Positions 1-6,882 of a stretch of 9,764 nt of DNA are shown in pieces. This DNA comes from CAZUHK01 sp964620345 (GTDB lineage: Bacteria; Planctomycetota; Phycisphaerae; Phycisphaerales; Zrk34): assembly GCA_964620345.1 (NCBI GenBank), contig CAZUHK010000128.1, positions 1 through 9,764 on the forward strand, given 5' to 3'. The notes below the pieces were generated by a model. The model was not told the DNA's origin and ran no database searches. It saw only the letters and a program-made list of their open reading frames with translations. The translations under genes and the position numbers were made by a program. The number at the start of each line of letters is the position of its first letter. The first letter of the stretch is position 1.

Positions 1-272
1 CTGGGCGGATACGCGGCACCGAGCGAGGTGTCGTTCTCGTACACCTCGATGGCCATGGCGATGCCGACCATGAGCTGGTGGGTGGCCGACGCTTCGCCCG
101 CGCGCCGCGCCGCGACGACGGCGGGGATCAGGATGCCGATCAACGCCGCGATGATCGCGATGACCACGAGCAGTTCGATGAGCGTGAACCCGTCGATGAA
201 CGCGGATCGCGGATCGCGGATCGCGGAGGCAAAACCTCCGGCTTTCGACGATGTGCGTGTTCTGGCGATCAT
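1..272 (-). CDS. Type IV prepilin / GspG-like pseudopilin, N-terminal part (runs off the left edge)
   Basis: The visible 90 codons start at an ATG (270-272) preceded by AAAGGA six bases upstream. A 28-residue basic leader ends in Gly28, followed by the prepilin peptidase site and hydrophobic helix G^FTLIELLVVIAIIAALIG. Phe29 is the mature N-terminus and Glu33 is the conserved +5 glutamate needed for filament assembly. Known for the family: the leader is removed and Phe N-methylated by PilD, and the helix packs into the filament core. After the helix, MVGIAMAIEVYENDTS..YPP resembles the start of major pseudopilins (GspG: I.ALE.Y..D.G.YP), so I favour a GspG-like subunit over a minor pilin. The gene is last in the visible gspE-gspF-prepilin unit, 53 bp after gspF. 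Oddities are the long leader and a heptamer tandem repeat inside it. The stop codon and C-terminal domain lie outside the window, so the subtype is uncertain. Confidence 0.88.
   Translation of the reverse strand, partial: MIARTRTSSKAGGFASAIRDPRSAFIDGFTLIELLVVIAIIAALIGILIPAVVAARRAGEASATHQLMVGIAMAIEVYENDTSLGAAYPP
201..227. repeat. Heptanucleotide tandem repeat (cgcggat, about 3.9 copies) in the prepilin leader
   Basis: The 7-base unit cgcggat is repeated three times perfectly, followed by six bases of a fourth copy. It lies inside the prepilin coding region, between the start codon and the cleavage site, and encodes residues around AIRDPRSA. Because 7 is not a multiple of 3, gain or loss of one unit would shift the frame before the FTLIELL helix. 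Whether the copy number varies in nature cannot be seen from one sequence. Confidence 0.9.
224..240. other. Small perfect hairpin (cggagg / cctccg) in the prepilin leader
   Basis: A 6-bp inverted repeat (224-229 with 235-240) is separated by a 5-base A-rich loop. In the prepilin mRNA it puts a GGAGG sequence into a stem about 30 bases after the start codon, directly next to the heptamer repeat. No start codon follows the GGAGG at a usable distance, so a role in translation is only a guess. Confidence 0.5.
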
Positions 273-278
273 CGTGCG

Positions 279-284
279 TCCTTT
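279..284 (-). promoter_or_regulatory. Ribosome binding site of the prepilin gene
   Basis: On the minus strand this reads AAAGGA, with six bases before the ATG at 272. No other ATG lies between it and the FTLIELL helix, so this site decides the start and confirms that the leader, with its heptamer repeat, is translated. Confidence 0.6.
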
Positions 285-325
285 CGATACTTCCGAGTTC
301 GTCCTTCCGCGTTGCGACTTCCACC

Positions 326-1615
326 TCACTGGTTCATCACGGAGCTGATGAGCGTGGGCAGGGGCATGAACAGGGCGATCACGATCGTGCCGACCACGCC
401 GCCGAGCACCACGACCATCAACGGTTCGAGCAGCGACATCATGCCCTTGACCATGTTGTCGACTTCCTCGTCGTAGTTGTCCGCGATCTTGGTGAGCATC
501 TTGTCCAGTTCGCCGGTCTCCTCGCCGACGTCGATCATGTTGACCACGATCAGGTCGCAGACCTTGGTTTCGCGCAAGGGTCCGGCGAAGCTCTCGCCTT
601 CGCGGATCGAGTCGTGGACCCGCTGCAGGGCCTTTTCGTAGACGCTGTTGCCGACGGTGTCGCGTGTGATGGCGATGGCTTCGAGAATCGGCACGCCGGC
701 CGAGATCAGCGTGCCCAGCGTCCGGCTGAAGCGGGCGACCGATCCGGCCCGGATCAACTTGCCCAGCACCGGCACCTTGCTCAAGACCCGGTCGACCACG
801 GCGGCGCCGCCCTTGGACCGCTTGATCAGTTTCATAAGAAAGAACAGCGCGAACGGCGCACCGAGAATCACCATCCAGCCGGGGATCACCTGGCCCTCGG
901 CCCCGGCGATCCAGGTGGACATGTCCATCAGGAAGACGGTCATCGCCGGCAGCGGCGCGCCGAAGTCGTCGAAGATCTCACGGAACTTGGGGATGACGAA
1001 GACCATGATGCCGATCACGATCAGCACCGCGACGCTGATGACCGCGGCGGGGTAGATCATGGCGGAGATGATTCGCTTCTTGAGGCGCTGGGCCTTTTCC
1101 ATGAAGTCGGCCAGGCGCTGCATGATGATGTCGAGCACGCCGCCGATTTCGCCGGCCGCGATCATCTTCGTGTACAGCCGGTCGAACGCCTTGGGGTGCT
1201 TGGCCATCGCTTCGGACAGCGACGAGCCGCCCTCGACATCGACCACGACCTGTTCGAGCACGTTCTTGAATAGCCCGGGCTTTTGCTGCTCGGCGAGGAT
1301 CTGCAAGCTTCGCAGGATCGGCAGGCCCGCGTCCTGCAGCGTGGACATCTGCCGGGAGAACTGGGTGATCAGCTTGTTGGGTACGCCGCCGATGCTGATC
1401 GTCAGCTCGGTGGTCTTTCTTTTTTTCTTGACCGCAGCGCCGCCGCGGCTGCCGGTCGCCGCGGCCTTGGCCTTGACTTTCTTTTCGCGGACCGACATCG
1501 GGAAATAGCCCTGGCCCTTGATCCGAGTGATCGCGTCGTCGGAGTCCGACGCCTCGATCACGCCCTTCTGGGGCTGGCCGGCCTGGTTCAACGCTTCGTA
1601 CTGGAAAGTCGGCAT
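326..1615 (-). CDS. gspF: Inner-membrane platform protein PilC/GspF of a type IV pilus or type II secretion system
   Basis: This 429-residue polytopic protein couples the cytoplasmic assembly ATPase to the pilin pool in the inner membrane. The N-terminus MPTFQYEALN is typical of the family. Two T2SSF repeats are visible: about residues 83-207 (ITQFSRQMSTLQDAGLPI, then GEIGGVL at 155) and about 295-420 (FSRTLGTLISAGVPI, then GEETGEL at 364). Membrane segments lie near 186-209, 245-263 and 397-418. Length fits the family (about 400). A Lys/Ala-rich insert at 45-69, containing VKKKRKTTEL, separates the first 45 residues from the first repeat. The ATG at 1615 has GGAG eight bases upstream. It lies 62 bp after gspE and 53 bp before the prepilin, on the same strand, so all three are probably one operon. 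PilC and GspF cannot be separated from sequence alone; the identification as a platform protein is secure. Confidence 0.95.
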   Translation of the reverse strand: MPTFQYEALNQAGQPQKGVIEASDSDDAITRIKGQGYFPMSVREKKVKAKAAATGSRGGAAVKKKRKTTELTISIGGVPNKLITQFSRQMSTLQDAGLPILRSLQILAEQQKPGLFKNVLEQVVVDVEGGSSLSEAMAKHPKAFDRLYTKMIAAGEIGGVLDIIMQRLADFMEKAQRLKKRIISAMIYPAAVISVAVLIVIGIMVFVIPKFREIFDDFGAPLPAMTVFLMDMSTWIAGAEGQVIPGWMVILGAPFALFFLMKLIKRSKGGAAVVDRVLSKVPVLGKLIRAGSVARFSRTLGTLISAGVPILEAIAITRDTVGNSVYEKALQRVHDSIREGESFAGPLRETKVCDLIVVNMIDVGEETGELDKMLTKIADNYDEEVDNMVKGMMSLLEPLMVVVLGGVVGTIVIALFMPLPTLISSVMNQ

Positions 1616-1638
1616 TTGTGTGTCTCCGCGGGCTGCGC

Positions 1639-1655
1639 GGCGATCTTCGATCGCC
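1639..1655. other. 7-bp hairpin between gspE and gspF
   Basis: ggcgatc (1639-1645) and gatcgcc (1649-1655) form a perfect 7-bp stem with a 3-base loop in the 62-bp gap between gspE and gspF. No T-run follows on either strand, so it does not look like an intrinsic terminator. An mRNA stability or processing element is possible but unproven. Confidence 0.45.
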
Positions 1656-1677
1656 CGCTAAACGGTGGATGCTTCGC

Positions 1678-3468
1678 CTATTCTTCTTCGGTGATGGTTT
1701 CCTTTACGACTTCTTCGATGCTGGTGATGCCATCGTAGATCGCCAGCAGGCCGCTCTGGCGCAGCGTGCGCATGCCGCGCTTGCGGGCCTCGTCGCGCAG
1801 CACGTTCGTCGAGCCGTGCTGCATGACCAATTCCTTGATCTCATCGTCGAGCACCATGATTTCGAACAGCGCCTTTCGCCCGCGGTAGCCCTGCTGGTTG
1901 CAGTGCGGGCAGCCCTTGCCGCGGTAGAACTCGCGGCCCTCGACGTCCTCGGGCGTAAGCTGCAGTTCCATCAACTGCTCCTCGGTGGGCTGGTAGGCCT
2001 CCTTGCAGTGCTTGCAGATGACGCGGACCAGGCGCTGGGCGATGATCGCCTCGAGCGTCGCGGTGACGAGGAACGGTTCGAGGCCCAGGTCCAGCAGCCG
2101 CGCCACGCTGGACGGCGCGTCGTTGGTGTGCAGCGTGCTGAATACCAGGTGGCCGGTGAGCGAGGCCTGCACCGCGATCTGCGCCGTTTCCAGATCGCGG
2201 ATCTCGCCGACGAGGATGATGTCCGGATCCTGCCGCAGGAACGAGCGGAGCGAACGGGCGAAGGTCATGCCGATCTCTTCGTTGATCTGGCACTGGACCA
2301 GGCCGTCGATGTCGTACTCGACCGGGTCTTCGGCGGTGAGAATCTTTTCGGTCGGGCGGTTGAGCTCGTTGAGCGCGGCGTAGAGCGTGGTCGTCTTGCC
2401 CGAGCCGGTCGGCCCGGTGACGATGACGATGCCGTTGGGCTTGTGCATCAATCGCCTGGCATCGACCAGGTCGTCTTCGCGCAGGCCCAGGCGGTCCAGA
2501 TCGAGCTGGACGTTGCCGCGGTCCAGCACACGCATCACGACCGACTCGCCGAACATCGTCGGCAGCACCGACACACGCATGTCCACCGGATTGCCCTGGA
2601 CCATCAGCTCGATGCGGCCGTCCTGCGGGATGCGGTGCTCGGCGATGTCCAGGTTGCTCATGACCTTGATGCGGCTGATGATCGCCGGGGCCAGGTGGCG
2701 CGGCGGCGGAATCATTTCGTACAGCACGCCGTCGATCCGGTAGCGCATCTTGAACTCGTCCTCGAACGGCTCGAAGTGCACGTCCGAGGCGTGGTCCTTG
2801 ATCGCCTGCAGCAGCACGAGGTTCAGCAGGCGCTTGACCTTGTTGTCCTCGGCCGCGGCGATCAACGAATCCAGGTCGATCGAGTCGCCACGCTCGCCCA
2901 GCTCCTGCAGTTCCTGATCGTCGGCCAGATCACCGATGAGCGAGGCGATGGATTCATCATCGCTGCCGTAGAAACGGGCGAGAAACTTGTCGACCTGCTC
3001 GGCCTGGGCAACCACGGCTTTGACCTGGAAGCCCATCAGCAGCCGCAGGTCGTCGATGGCGCGGAAGTTGTCGGCGCTCTTGAGCGCGATGGTGAGCGTG
3101 TTGGTCGCCTCCTCGTAGCCGATGGGCACGAACCCGTAGGCCTGAGCGGTCTCGGCAGGCACCTTGTCGATCACCTCGGCGCCGATTTCCAGCGATTCCA
3201 GGTCGGTCGATTTCATGCCCGCCTGCGCGGCCAGGGCCTGGTTGACATCGTCCTGGCTGACGTAGCCGAGCTCGACGAGCAGTTGGCCGACGGGCCGGCG
3301 TTGCTGGGCCTGCAGGTCGAGGGCCTCGTGGACCTGCTCGCGGGTGATTTTGCCCATCTTGACAAGCACCCGGCCGAGCCGGCGACCTTGCAGTTCCTGA
3401 ACGGACGGCGTCGGGGCCTTGGCTTCGCCCGCGGGGGTCGGATTGCTCTTGGTGTCTTCTGGGGCCAC
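1678..3468 (-). CDS. gspE: Filament assembly ATPase PilB/GspE (first copy, next to gspF)
   Basis: This 596-residue hexameric cytoplasmic ATPase would drive pilin polymerisation through GspF. An N-terminal MshEN-like domain (about 28-84) has two repeats: RLGRVLVKMG...Q53 and VGQLLVELG...Q82. A second N-terminal subdomain follows (about 86-165), then an acidic linker. The motor carries Walker A GPTGSGKT (352-359), the Asp box AEDPVEY (379-385), Walker B ILVGEIRD (418-425) and the His box GHLVFSTLHTND (439-450). The tetracysteine zinc site is C485/C488 with C520/C523, a mark of PilB/GspE rather than PilT. The start is GTG at 3468 with GAGGTG four bases upstream on the minus strand; the product then begins MAPEDTKSN. 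It heads the gspE-gspF-prepilin unit and has its own upstream promoter. T2SS versus pilus cannot be settled here, because no secretin or PilMNOP genes are in view. Confidence 0.95.
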   Translation of the reverse strand: MAPEDTKSNPTPAGEAKAPTPSVQELQGRRLGRVLVKMGKITREQVHEALDLQAQQRRPVGQLLVELGYVSQDDVNQALAAQAGMKSTDLESLEIGAEVIDKVPAETAQAYGFVPIGYEEATNTLTIALKSADNFRAIDDLRLLMGFQVKAVVAQAEQVDKFLARFYGSDDESIASLIGDLADDQELQELGERGDSIDLDSLIAAAEDNKVKRLLNLVLLQAIKDHASDVHFEPFEDEFKMRYRIDGVLYEMIPPPRHLAPAIISRIKVMSNLDIAEHRIPQDGRIELMVQGNPVDMRVSVLPTMFGESVVMRVLDRGNVQLDLDRLGLREDDLVDARRLMHKPNGIVIVTGPTGSGKTTTLYAALNELNRPTEKILTAEDPVEYDIDGLVQCQINEEIGMTFARSLRSFLRQDPDIILVGEIRDLETAQIAVQASLTGHLVFSTLHTNDAPSSVARLLDLGLEPFLVTATLEAIIAQRLVRVICKHCKEAYQPTEEQLMELQLTPEDVEGREFYRGKGCPHCNQQGYRGRKALFEIMVLDDEIKELVMQHGSTNVLRDEARKRGMRTLRQSGLLAIYDGITSIEEVVKETITEEE

Positions 3469-3481
3469 GATCCACCTCGTC

Positions 3482-3496
3482 GCACCCGATGGGTGC
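3482..3496. other. Hairpin just upstream of the gspE ribosome binding site
   Basis: gcaccc (3482-3487) pairs with gggtgc (3491-3496) around a 3-base loop. In the gspE mRNA it ends four bases before the GAGGTG Shine-Dalgarno, close enough that a stem or bound factor could influence ribosome access. No T-run follows. Confidence 0.45.
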
Positions 3497-3551
3497 TCTG
3501 GTCGGTCTTCAAGCTGTTCGCCGGCGTGCTGCGCGCCGGGTCATGATCGTG

Positions 3552-3592
3552 GCAGGTTCGACCGGCGGGCCGCCGCCCGAAGCCGAACCTGC
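3552..3592. other. Two-part stem-loop in the gspE leader
   Basis: gcaggttcg (3552-3560) is perfectly complementary to cgaacctgc (3584-3592), a 9-bp outer stem. Inside it cgggc (3566-3570) pairs with gcccg (3575-3579) around a 4-base loop, leaving an internal loop between the two stems. It is the strongest inverted repeat in the gap. No U-run follows on the minus strand, so it is not a standard intrinsic terminator; a structured leader element is the better reading. Confidence 0.5.
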
Positions 3593-3734
3593 GACGCGGC
3601 CCCAGGCCATCTCGCGTCGCCGGGCCACCGGAGCGGTCTCAGTCGCCGCCGCCCCGCAGGCCCTGCCCGGCACCGCTGTTGTTCGGCCGGGCGGGTGGGT
3701 GGTCGTCGAACTGTTTGCCCAGCGACCACATACC

Positions 3735-3764
3735 ATTATGATCGACCAGACACCCCGAAAACAA
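3735..3764 (-). promoter_or_regulatory. Predicted sigma70-like promoter of gspE-gspF-prepilin
   Basis: On the minus strand TTGTTT (3764-3759) and CATAAT (3740-3735) are separated by 18 bases. The -10 box matches five of six consensus positions and the -35 box three of six. It sits in a local AT-rich island in otherwise GC-rich DNA, downstream of the pilT stop and pointing at gspE. The predicted start of transcription is near 3728. Confidence 0.5.
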
Positions 3765-3778
3765 CCCCATTTTTCATA

Positions 3779-3800
3779 CCAAGTTGTATACGACAACTGG
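3779..3800. promoter_or_regulatory. Operator-like dyad upstream of the gspE promoter
   Basis: agttgt (3782-3787) and acaact (3793-3798) form a perfect 6-bp inverted repeat with a 5-base spacer. Allowing one unpaired base, the symmetry extends to cc...gg (3779-3800). It lies about 15 bases upstream of the predicted -35 box, where an activator or repressor dimer could bind. No regulator gene is in the window to pair it with. Confidence 0.4.
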
Positions 3801-3869
3801 TGTTATCGGCATATAGCGTTCTCTGGCTGCGCGATTCAGTGGGGGTGGCTGGCCGGCGAACAGGTCCGA

Positions 3870-5006
3870 TCATCGCCCCCGCCGACCACCTTTGGTATCC
3901 AGTTCGGTGTCCAGTTCGGTGCGGCCGATTGTCCCGCCGGCCCTGTGGATCTTGTCCTGGATGGACTTCTTGTCCCGGGCCTTGTCAGCCAGTTCGTCGG
4001 CAGAGATCTTGCCCTCTTCGTAGAGGTTCCACAGGTGCTCATCGAGCAGTTGCATGCCGACCGATTTGCCGGTCTGGATGGCCGAGTCGATGAAGCTCAT
4101 GGACTTGGCTTCGCGGATCAGGTTGCCGATGGCCGGGGTGACCACGAGGAATTCGAACGCCGCGCACATGCCCGGGGCGTCGATCCGCGGCAGCAGTTGC
4201 TGGCTGAGTACGGCCATGAGGCCGTCGGAAAGCTGCACGCGGATCTGGTTCTGCTGATCGACCGGGAAGGCGTCGACGATACGGTTGATCGTGCCGCCGG
4301 CGGAGTTGGTGTGCAGGGTGCCGAACACCAGGTGGCCGGTTTCGGCGGCTCGGATGGCCGCCTCGATGGTCTCCAGGTCGCGCATCTCGCCGACGAGGAT
4401 CACATCGGGGTCCTGGCGCAGCGCCCGCCGCAGGGCCTCGGCGAAGCTGGTCACGTCGTTGCCGACCTCGCGCTGGTTGACGATCGACGTCTTGTGGGGA
4501 TGGTAGTACTCGATCGGGTCTTCGACGGTGATGATGTGTCGGTCGAAGGTCTCGTGGATGTAGTTGAGCATCGAGGCGAGCGTGGTGGTCTTGCCCGAGC
4601 CGGTGGGCCCGGTGACCAGGAACAGCCCGCGTGGGCGGCGGCACAGTTCCTTGACGATCTTGGGCAGGCCGATCTGATCGAAGCTCAGCAGCTTGTTGGG
4701 GATCTGGCGAAGCACCAGCGCCATGTTGCCACGCTGTCGGAAGATCGACACGCGGAATCGCGCCGCGTCGCCGTAAGCGAAGCCGAAGTCGCAGGTGCCC
4801 TCTTCCTGGAGTTCCTGTTGGGCCCGTTCGGGCGCGATGGATTTCATCAGCGCGACGGTGTCGTCGGCGGTGAGCACTTTGGTCTTGAGCTCACGCAGCC
4901 GACCGTGCAGGCGAAGGGTCGGCGGCTTGTCGACGGTCAGGTGAATGTCGCTGGCGCCCTGCTTGATGACGGTGTCCAGCAGGCGATCGATGTGAACGGT
5001 GGACAT
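3870..5006 (-). CDS. pilT: Pilus retraction ATPase PilT
   Basis: This 378-residue hexameric cytoplasmic ATPase depolymerises type IV pili, powering twitching motility or DNA uptake. It lacks the MshEN domain and the tetracysteine site of PilB. Motifs run Walker A GPTGSGKT (133-140), Asp box VEDPIEY (161-167), Walker B VILVGEMRD (202-210) and His box GHLVFGTLHT (224-233). The PilT-specific motif AIGNLIREAK (292-301) is followed by IDSAIQTG, separating it from PilB/GspE. The ATG at 5006 has AAGGA nine bases upstream. It begins 48 bp after the stop of the second PilB-type gene on the same strand, so the two are probably co-transcribed from a promoter at about 6883-6911. It is some 30 residues longer than a typical PilT, ending in a polar tail (351-378) with an internal TELD duplication. 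Its presence argues that the system makes retractable pili and not only a secretion pseudopilus. Confidence 0.95.
   Translation of the reverse strand: MSTVHIDRLLDTVIKQGASDIHLTVDKPPTLRLHGRLRELKTKVLTADDTVALMKSIAPERAQQELQEEGTCDFGFAYGDAARFRVSIFRQRGNMALVLRQIPNKLLSFDQIGLPKIVKELCRRPRGLFLVTGPTGSGKTTTLASMLNYIHETFDRHIITVEDPIEYYHPHKTSIVNQREVGNDVTSFAEALRRALRQDPDVILVGEMRDLETIEAAIRAAETGHLVFGTLHTNSAGGTINRIVDAFPVDQQNQIRVQLSDGLMAVLSQQLLPRIDAPGMCAAFEFLVVTPAIGNLIREAKSMSFIDSAIQTGKSVGMQLLDEHLWNLYEEGKISADELADKARDKKSIQDKIHRAGGTIGRTELDTELDTKGGRRGR
3898..3921. repeat. 12-bp tandem duplication in the pilT 3' end
   Basis: The unit tccagttcggtg occurs twice in direct succession. It is in frame and gives the duplicated TELD in the C-terminal tail of PilT, outside the conserved ATPase core. 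It is probably a neutral slippage event. Confidence 0.85.
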
Positions 5007-5054
5007 AAGCGACTTTCCTTTTCACCGCTGCTGCCGGTTCGTGCCGGCGTGGAA

Positions 5055-6806
5055 CTACCCGGCCATCTCGGTGGCGCCGGCTTCTTCATTCATTTCGATC
5101 ATGCCCTCGACCTGGGCGACGCGCGCGACTTCTTCGGGCGTGGTCGAGCCGGCCAGAATCTTCAACCGCCCATCGGTCACCAGCGGTCGCATGCCCCCGG
5201 CGATCGCGGCACGACGGATGTGGCTCGTCGCGGCGCGCTTGAACGCCAGCTCACGGATCTCGCTGTTGAGCGTCATCATCTCAAAGATCGCCCGCCGACC
5301 GCGGTAGCCGGTGTTCCCGCACGCCGAGCAGCCGACGGCGCGATAGACCTGCCGGTTCTCCATATCCTCGGGCGTGATGCCCACCAGCTTCAGGTAGTAC
5401 GGGTTGGGCTCGGGGTCGGGTGCTTTGCAGTCCTTGCAGAGCACGCGGATCAGTCGCTGAGCCATCACGGCCTGAATCGAGCTGGCCACGAGGAACGGCT
5501 TGACGCCCATGTCGATCAGTCGCGTGATCGCCGAGGGCGCATCGTTGGTGTGCAGGGTGCTGAACACCAGGTGGCCGGTCAGCGCCGCCTGCGTGGCGAC
5601 CTCGGCCACTTCCTTATCGCGGATCTCGCCGACGAGGATGATGTTGGGCGCCTGGCGGAGCATGGCGCGCAGGATCGTTGAAAAGCTCAGGCCGATGCTC
5701 TCGCGTACCTGGCACTGATTGATGCCGGTGAAGTTGTATTCGACCGGGTCTTCGGCGGTGATGATCTTTTTGTCCGGGCGATTGAGCACGTCCAGCGCCG
5801 AGTAAAGCGTGGTGGTCTTGCCCGAACCGGTCGGGCCGGTGACCAGGAAGATGCCGTTGGGCCGGCGGATGATGCGGTTGAACAGTTCGAGGTGGTCTGC
5901 CTCAAAGCCCAGACTCTGCAGGCCGATGCGCACCGCCTCGGGCCGGAGAATACGCAGCACCATGCTCTCGCCGTGGTACGCCGGGCAGGCCGAGACGCGG
6001 AAGTCGACCTGCTCGCCGCCGATCTTGAGCTTGATGCGACCGTCCTGCGGCACGCGGCGTTCCTCAATCTTCATGCCCGCCATGATCTTCAGTCGGGTGA
6101 GGATCGGGTTCTGCATCCGCTTGGGGATGTTGTCGCGTTCGTGGCAGACGCCGTCCACGCGGTAGCGCAGCCGCACCCGATCGGCCATGGGTTCGACGTG
6201 AATATCCGACGCCCGGCCGTTCACCGCGTCGGTGATGATTTTGGTAACCAAACGGATGATCGGCGCGTCCTGCGCGGCCTTGGCCGCGGCCTGAACCTCG
6301 TCGCCGCCAACTTCCCCGGACGTGTCGATCGTCAGCGCCCGCACCGTGTCGTCGATCGACGACTGCGTCTCGCTCAGCAGCGAGTTGATGAAGCCCTTGA
6401 TCTTGCCGCGGCTGCCGATGGCGGTGTCGATCTCGGCGTTGAGCCGAAACCGCAGCGTGTCCATCAGCTCCAGATCCATCGGGTCGTGGATCAGGATCTT
6501 CAGCCGGCCATCCTTCTTCTTCTCCAGGGGCAGCACGAGGAATCGCTTGACCAGATCGGTGGGAATCAGCTCGAGGTTGGCCGCCTTCATCGCATCGACG
6601 TTGTCCAGGTCGATGTACTCCAGACCGAACTGGCTGGCCAGGGCCTTGGCCACGTCCTCCTCGCTGGCGTACTCCAGATCGACCAGCGTCTGGCCGATGC
6701 GCTTGCCGGTGCCCTCGGCGATCTGCATCGCCTCTTCAACCTGGGCTTCGGTGACCACCCCCCACTTCACGAGAATCTGTCCGAGCTTCTTGCGGGATCG
6801 GGCCAT
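5055..6806 (-). CDS. pilB: Filament assembly ATPase PilB/GspE (second copy, upstream of pilT)
   Basis: This 583-residue assembly ATPase has the same architecture as the copy beside gspF but is clearly diverged. An MshEN-like domain covers about 6-60 (KLGQILVKWG, then R36-I-G-Q-T-L-V ending at Q59), and the second N-terminal subdomain about 61-145. The motor has Walker A GPTGSGKT (324-331), AEDPVEY (351-357), Walker B ILVGEIRD (390-397), His box GHLVFSTLHTND (411-422) and zinc cysteines C457/C460 and C493/C496. The frame stays open to 6995, but the ATG at 6806 is chosen because it has GGAGTG eight bases upstream, the product then begins MARSRKKLGQIL like family members, and the extension would cross the promoter. 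It precedes pilT in an apparent two-gene unit. Pairing with pilT suggests the extension motor, hence the tentative symbol; which motor serves which filament is inference. Confidence 0.94.
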   Translation of the reverse strand: MARSRKKLGQILVKWGVVTEAQVEEAMQIAEGTGKRIGQTLVDLEYASEEDVAKALASQFGLEYIDLDNVDAMKAANLELIPTDLVKRFLVLPLEKKKDGRLKILIHDPMDLELMDTLRFRLNAEIDTAIGSRGKIKGFINSLLSETQSSIDDTVRALTIDTSGEVGGDEVQAAAKAAQDAPIIRLVTKIITDAVNGRASDIHVEPMADRVRLRYRVDGVCHERDNIPKRMQNPILTRLKIMAGMKIEERRVPQDGRIKLKIGGEQVDFRVSACPAYHGESMVLRILRPEAVRIGLQSLGFEADHLELFNRIIRRPNGIFLVTGPTGSGKTTTLYSALDVLNRPDKKIITAEDPVEYNFTGINQCQVRESIGLSFSTILRAMLRQAPNIILVGEIRDKEVAEVATQAALTGHLVFSTLHTNDAPSAITRLIDMGVKPFLVASSIQAVMAQRLIRVLCKDCKAPDPEPNPYYLKLVGITPEDMENRQVYRAVGCSACGNTGYRGRRAIFEMMTLNSEIRELAFKRAATSHIRRAAIAGGMRPLVTDGRLKILAGSTTPEEVARVAQVEGMIEMNEEAGATEMAG

Positions 6807-6882
6807 GCGACAATCACTCCAGTCGGCACACGCCACGGGCCACGCGGCAAACGCTTGTGCGCCCGTGCGTCGGCGTCGCTTC

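Larger units (their letters stand above)
3469..3869. other. 401-bp intergenic region: promoter and long leader of gspE-gspF-prepilin
   Basis: No credible gene lies here on either strand. The right half (about 3720-3840) is clearly more AT-rich than its surroundings and holds a dyad and a promoter reading toward gspE. The left half is GC-rich and contains two inverted repeats. From the predicted transcription start (near 3728) to the GTG the leader would be about 260 bases, long for a bacterial mRNA. I could not match it to a known riboswitch; in particular I do not see a c-di-GMP (GEMM) core. Confidence 0.6.

Noticed and set aside
251..1273. 340-codon plus-strand open frame opposite gspF
   Set aside because: Its His/Asp-rich composition mirrors the antisense of hydrophobic and acidic codons in gspF; no independent support.
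1425..1434. Programmed frameshift at the A7 run in gspF
   Set aside because: The zero frame gives an intact 429-residue family-length protein; there is no overlapping alternative frame of interest and no stimulatory structure.
1618..3546. Very long plus-strand open frame opposite gspE
   Set aside because: It is the antisense of a secure ATPase gene in GC-rich DNA; its translation is His/Arg/Asp/Val-rich low complexity with no family motif.
3509..3796. 95-codon minus-strand open frame in the gspE leader
   Set aside because: It begins with TTG inside the dyad, upstream of the predicted transcription start, and encodes Arg/Ala/Pro-rich sequence with no family resemblance.
3489..5681. 730-codon plus-strand open frame opposite pilT and pilB
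   Set aside because: It is antisense to two secure genes and crosses their junction; the composition is that of a GC-rich shadow, with no recognisable domain.
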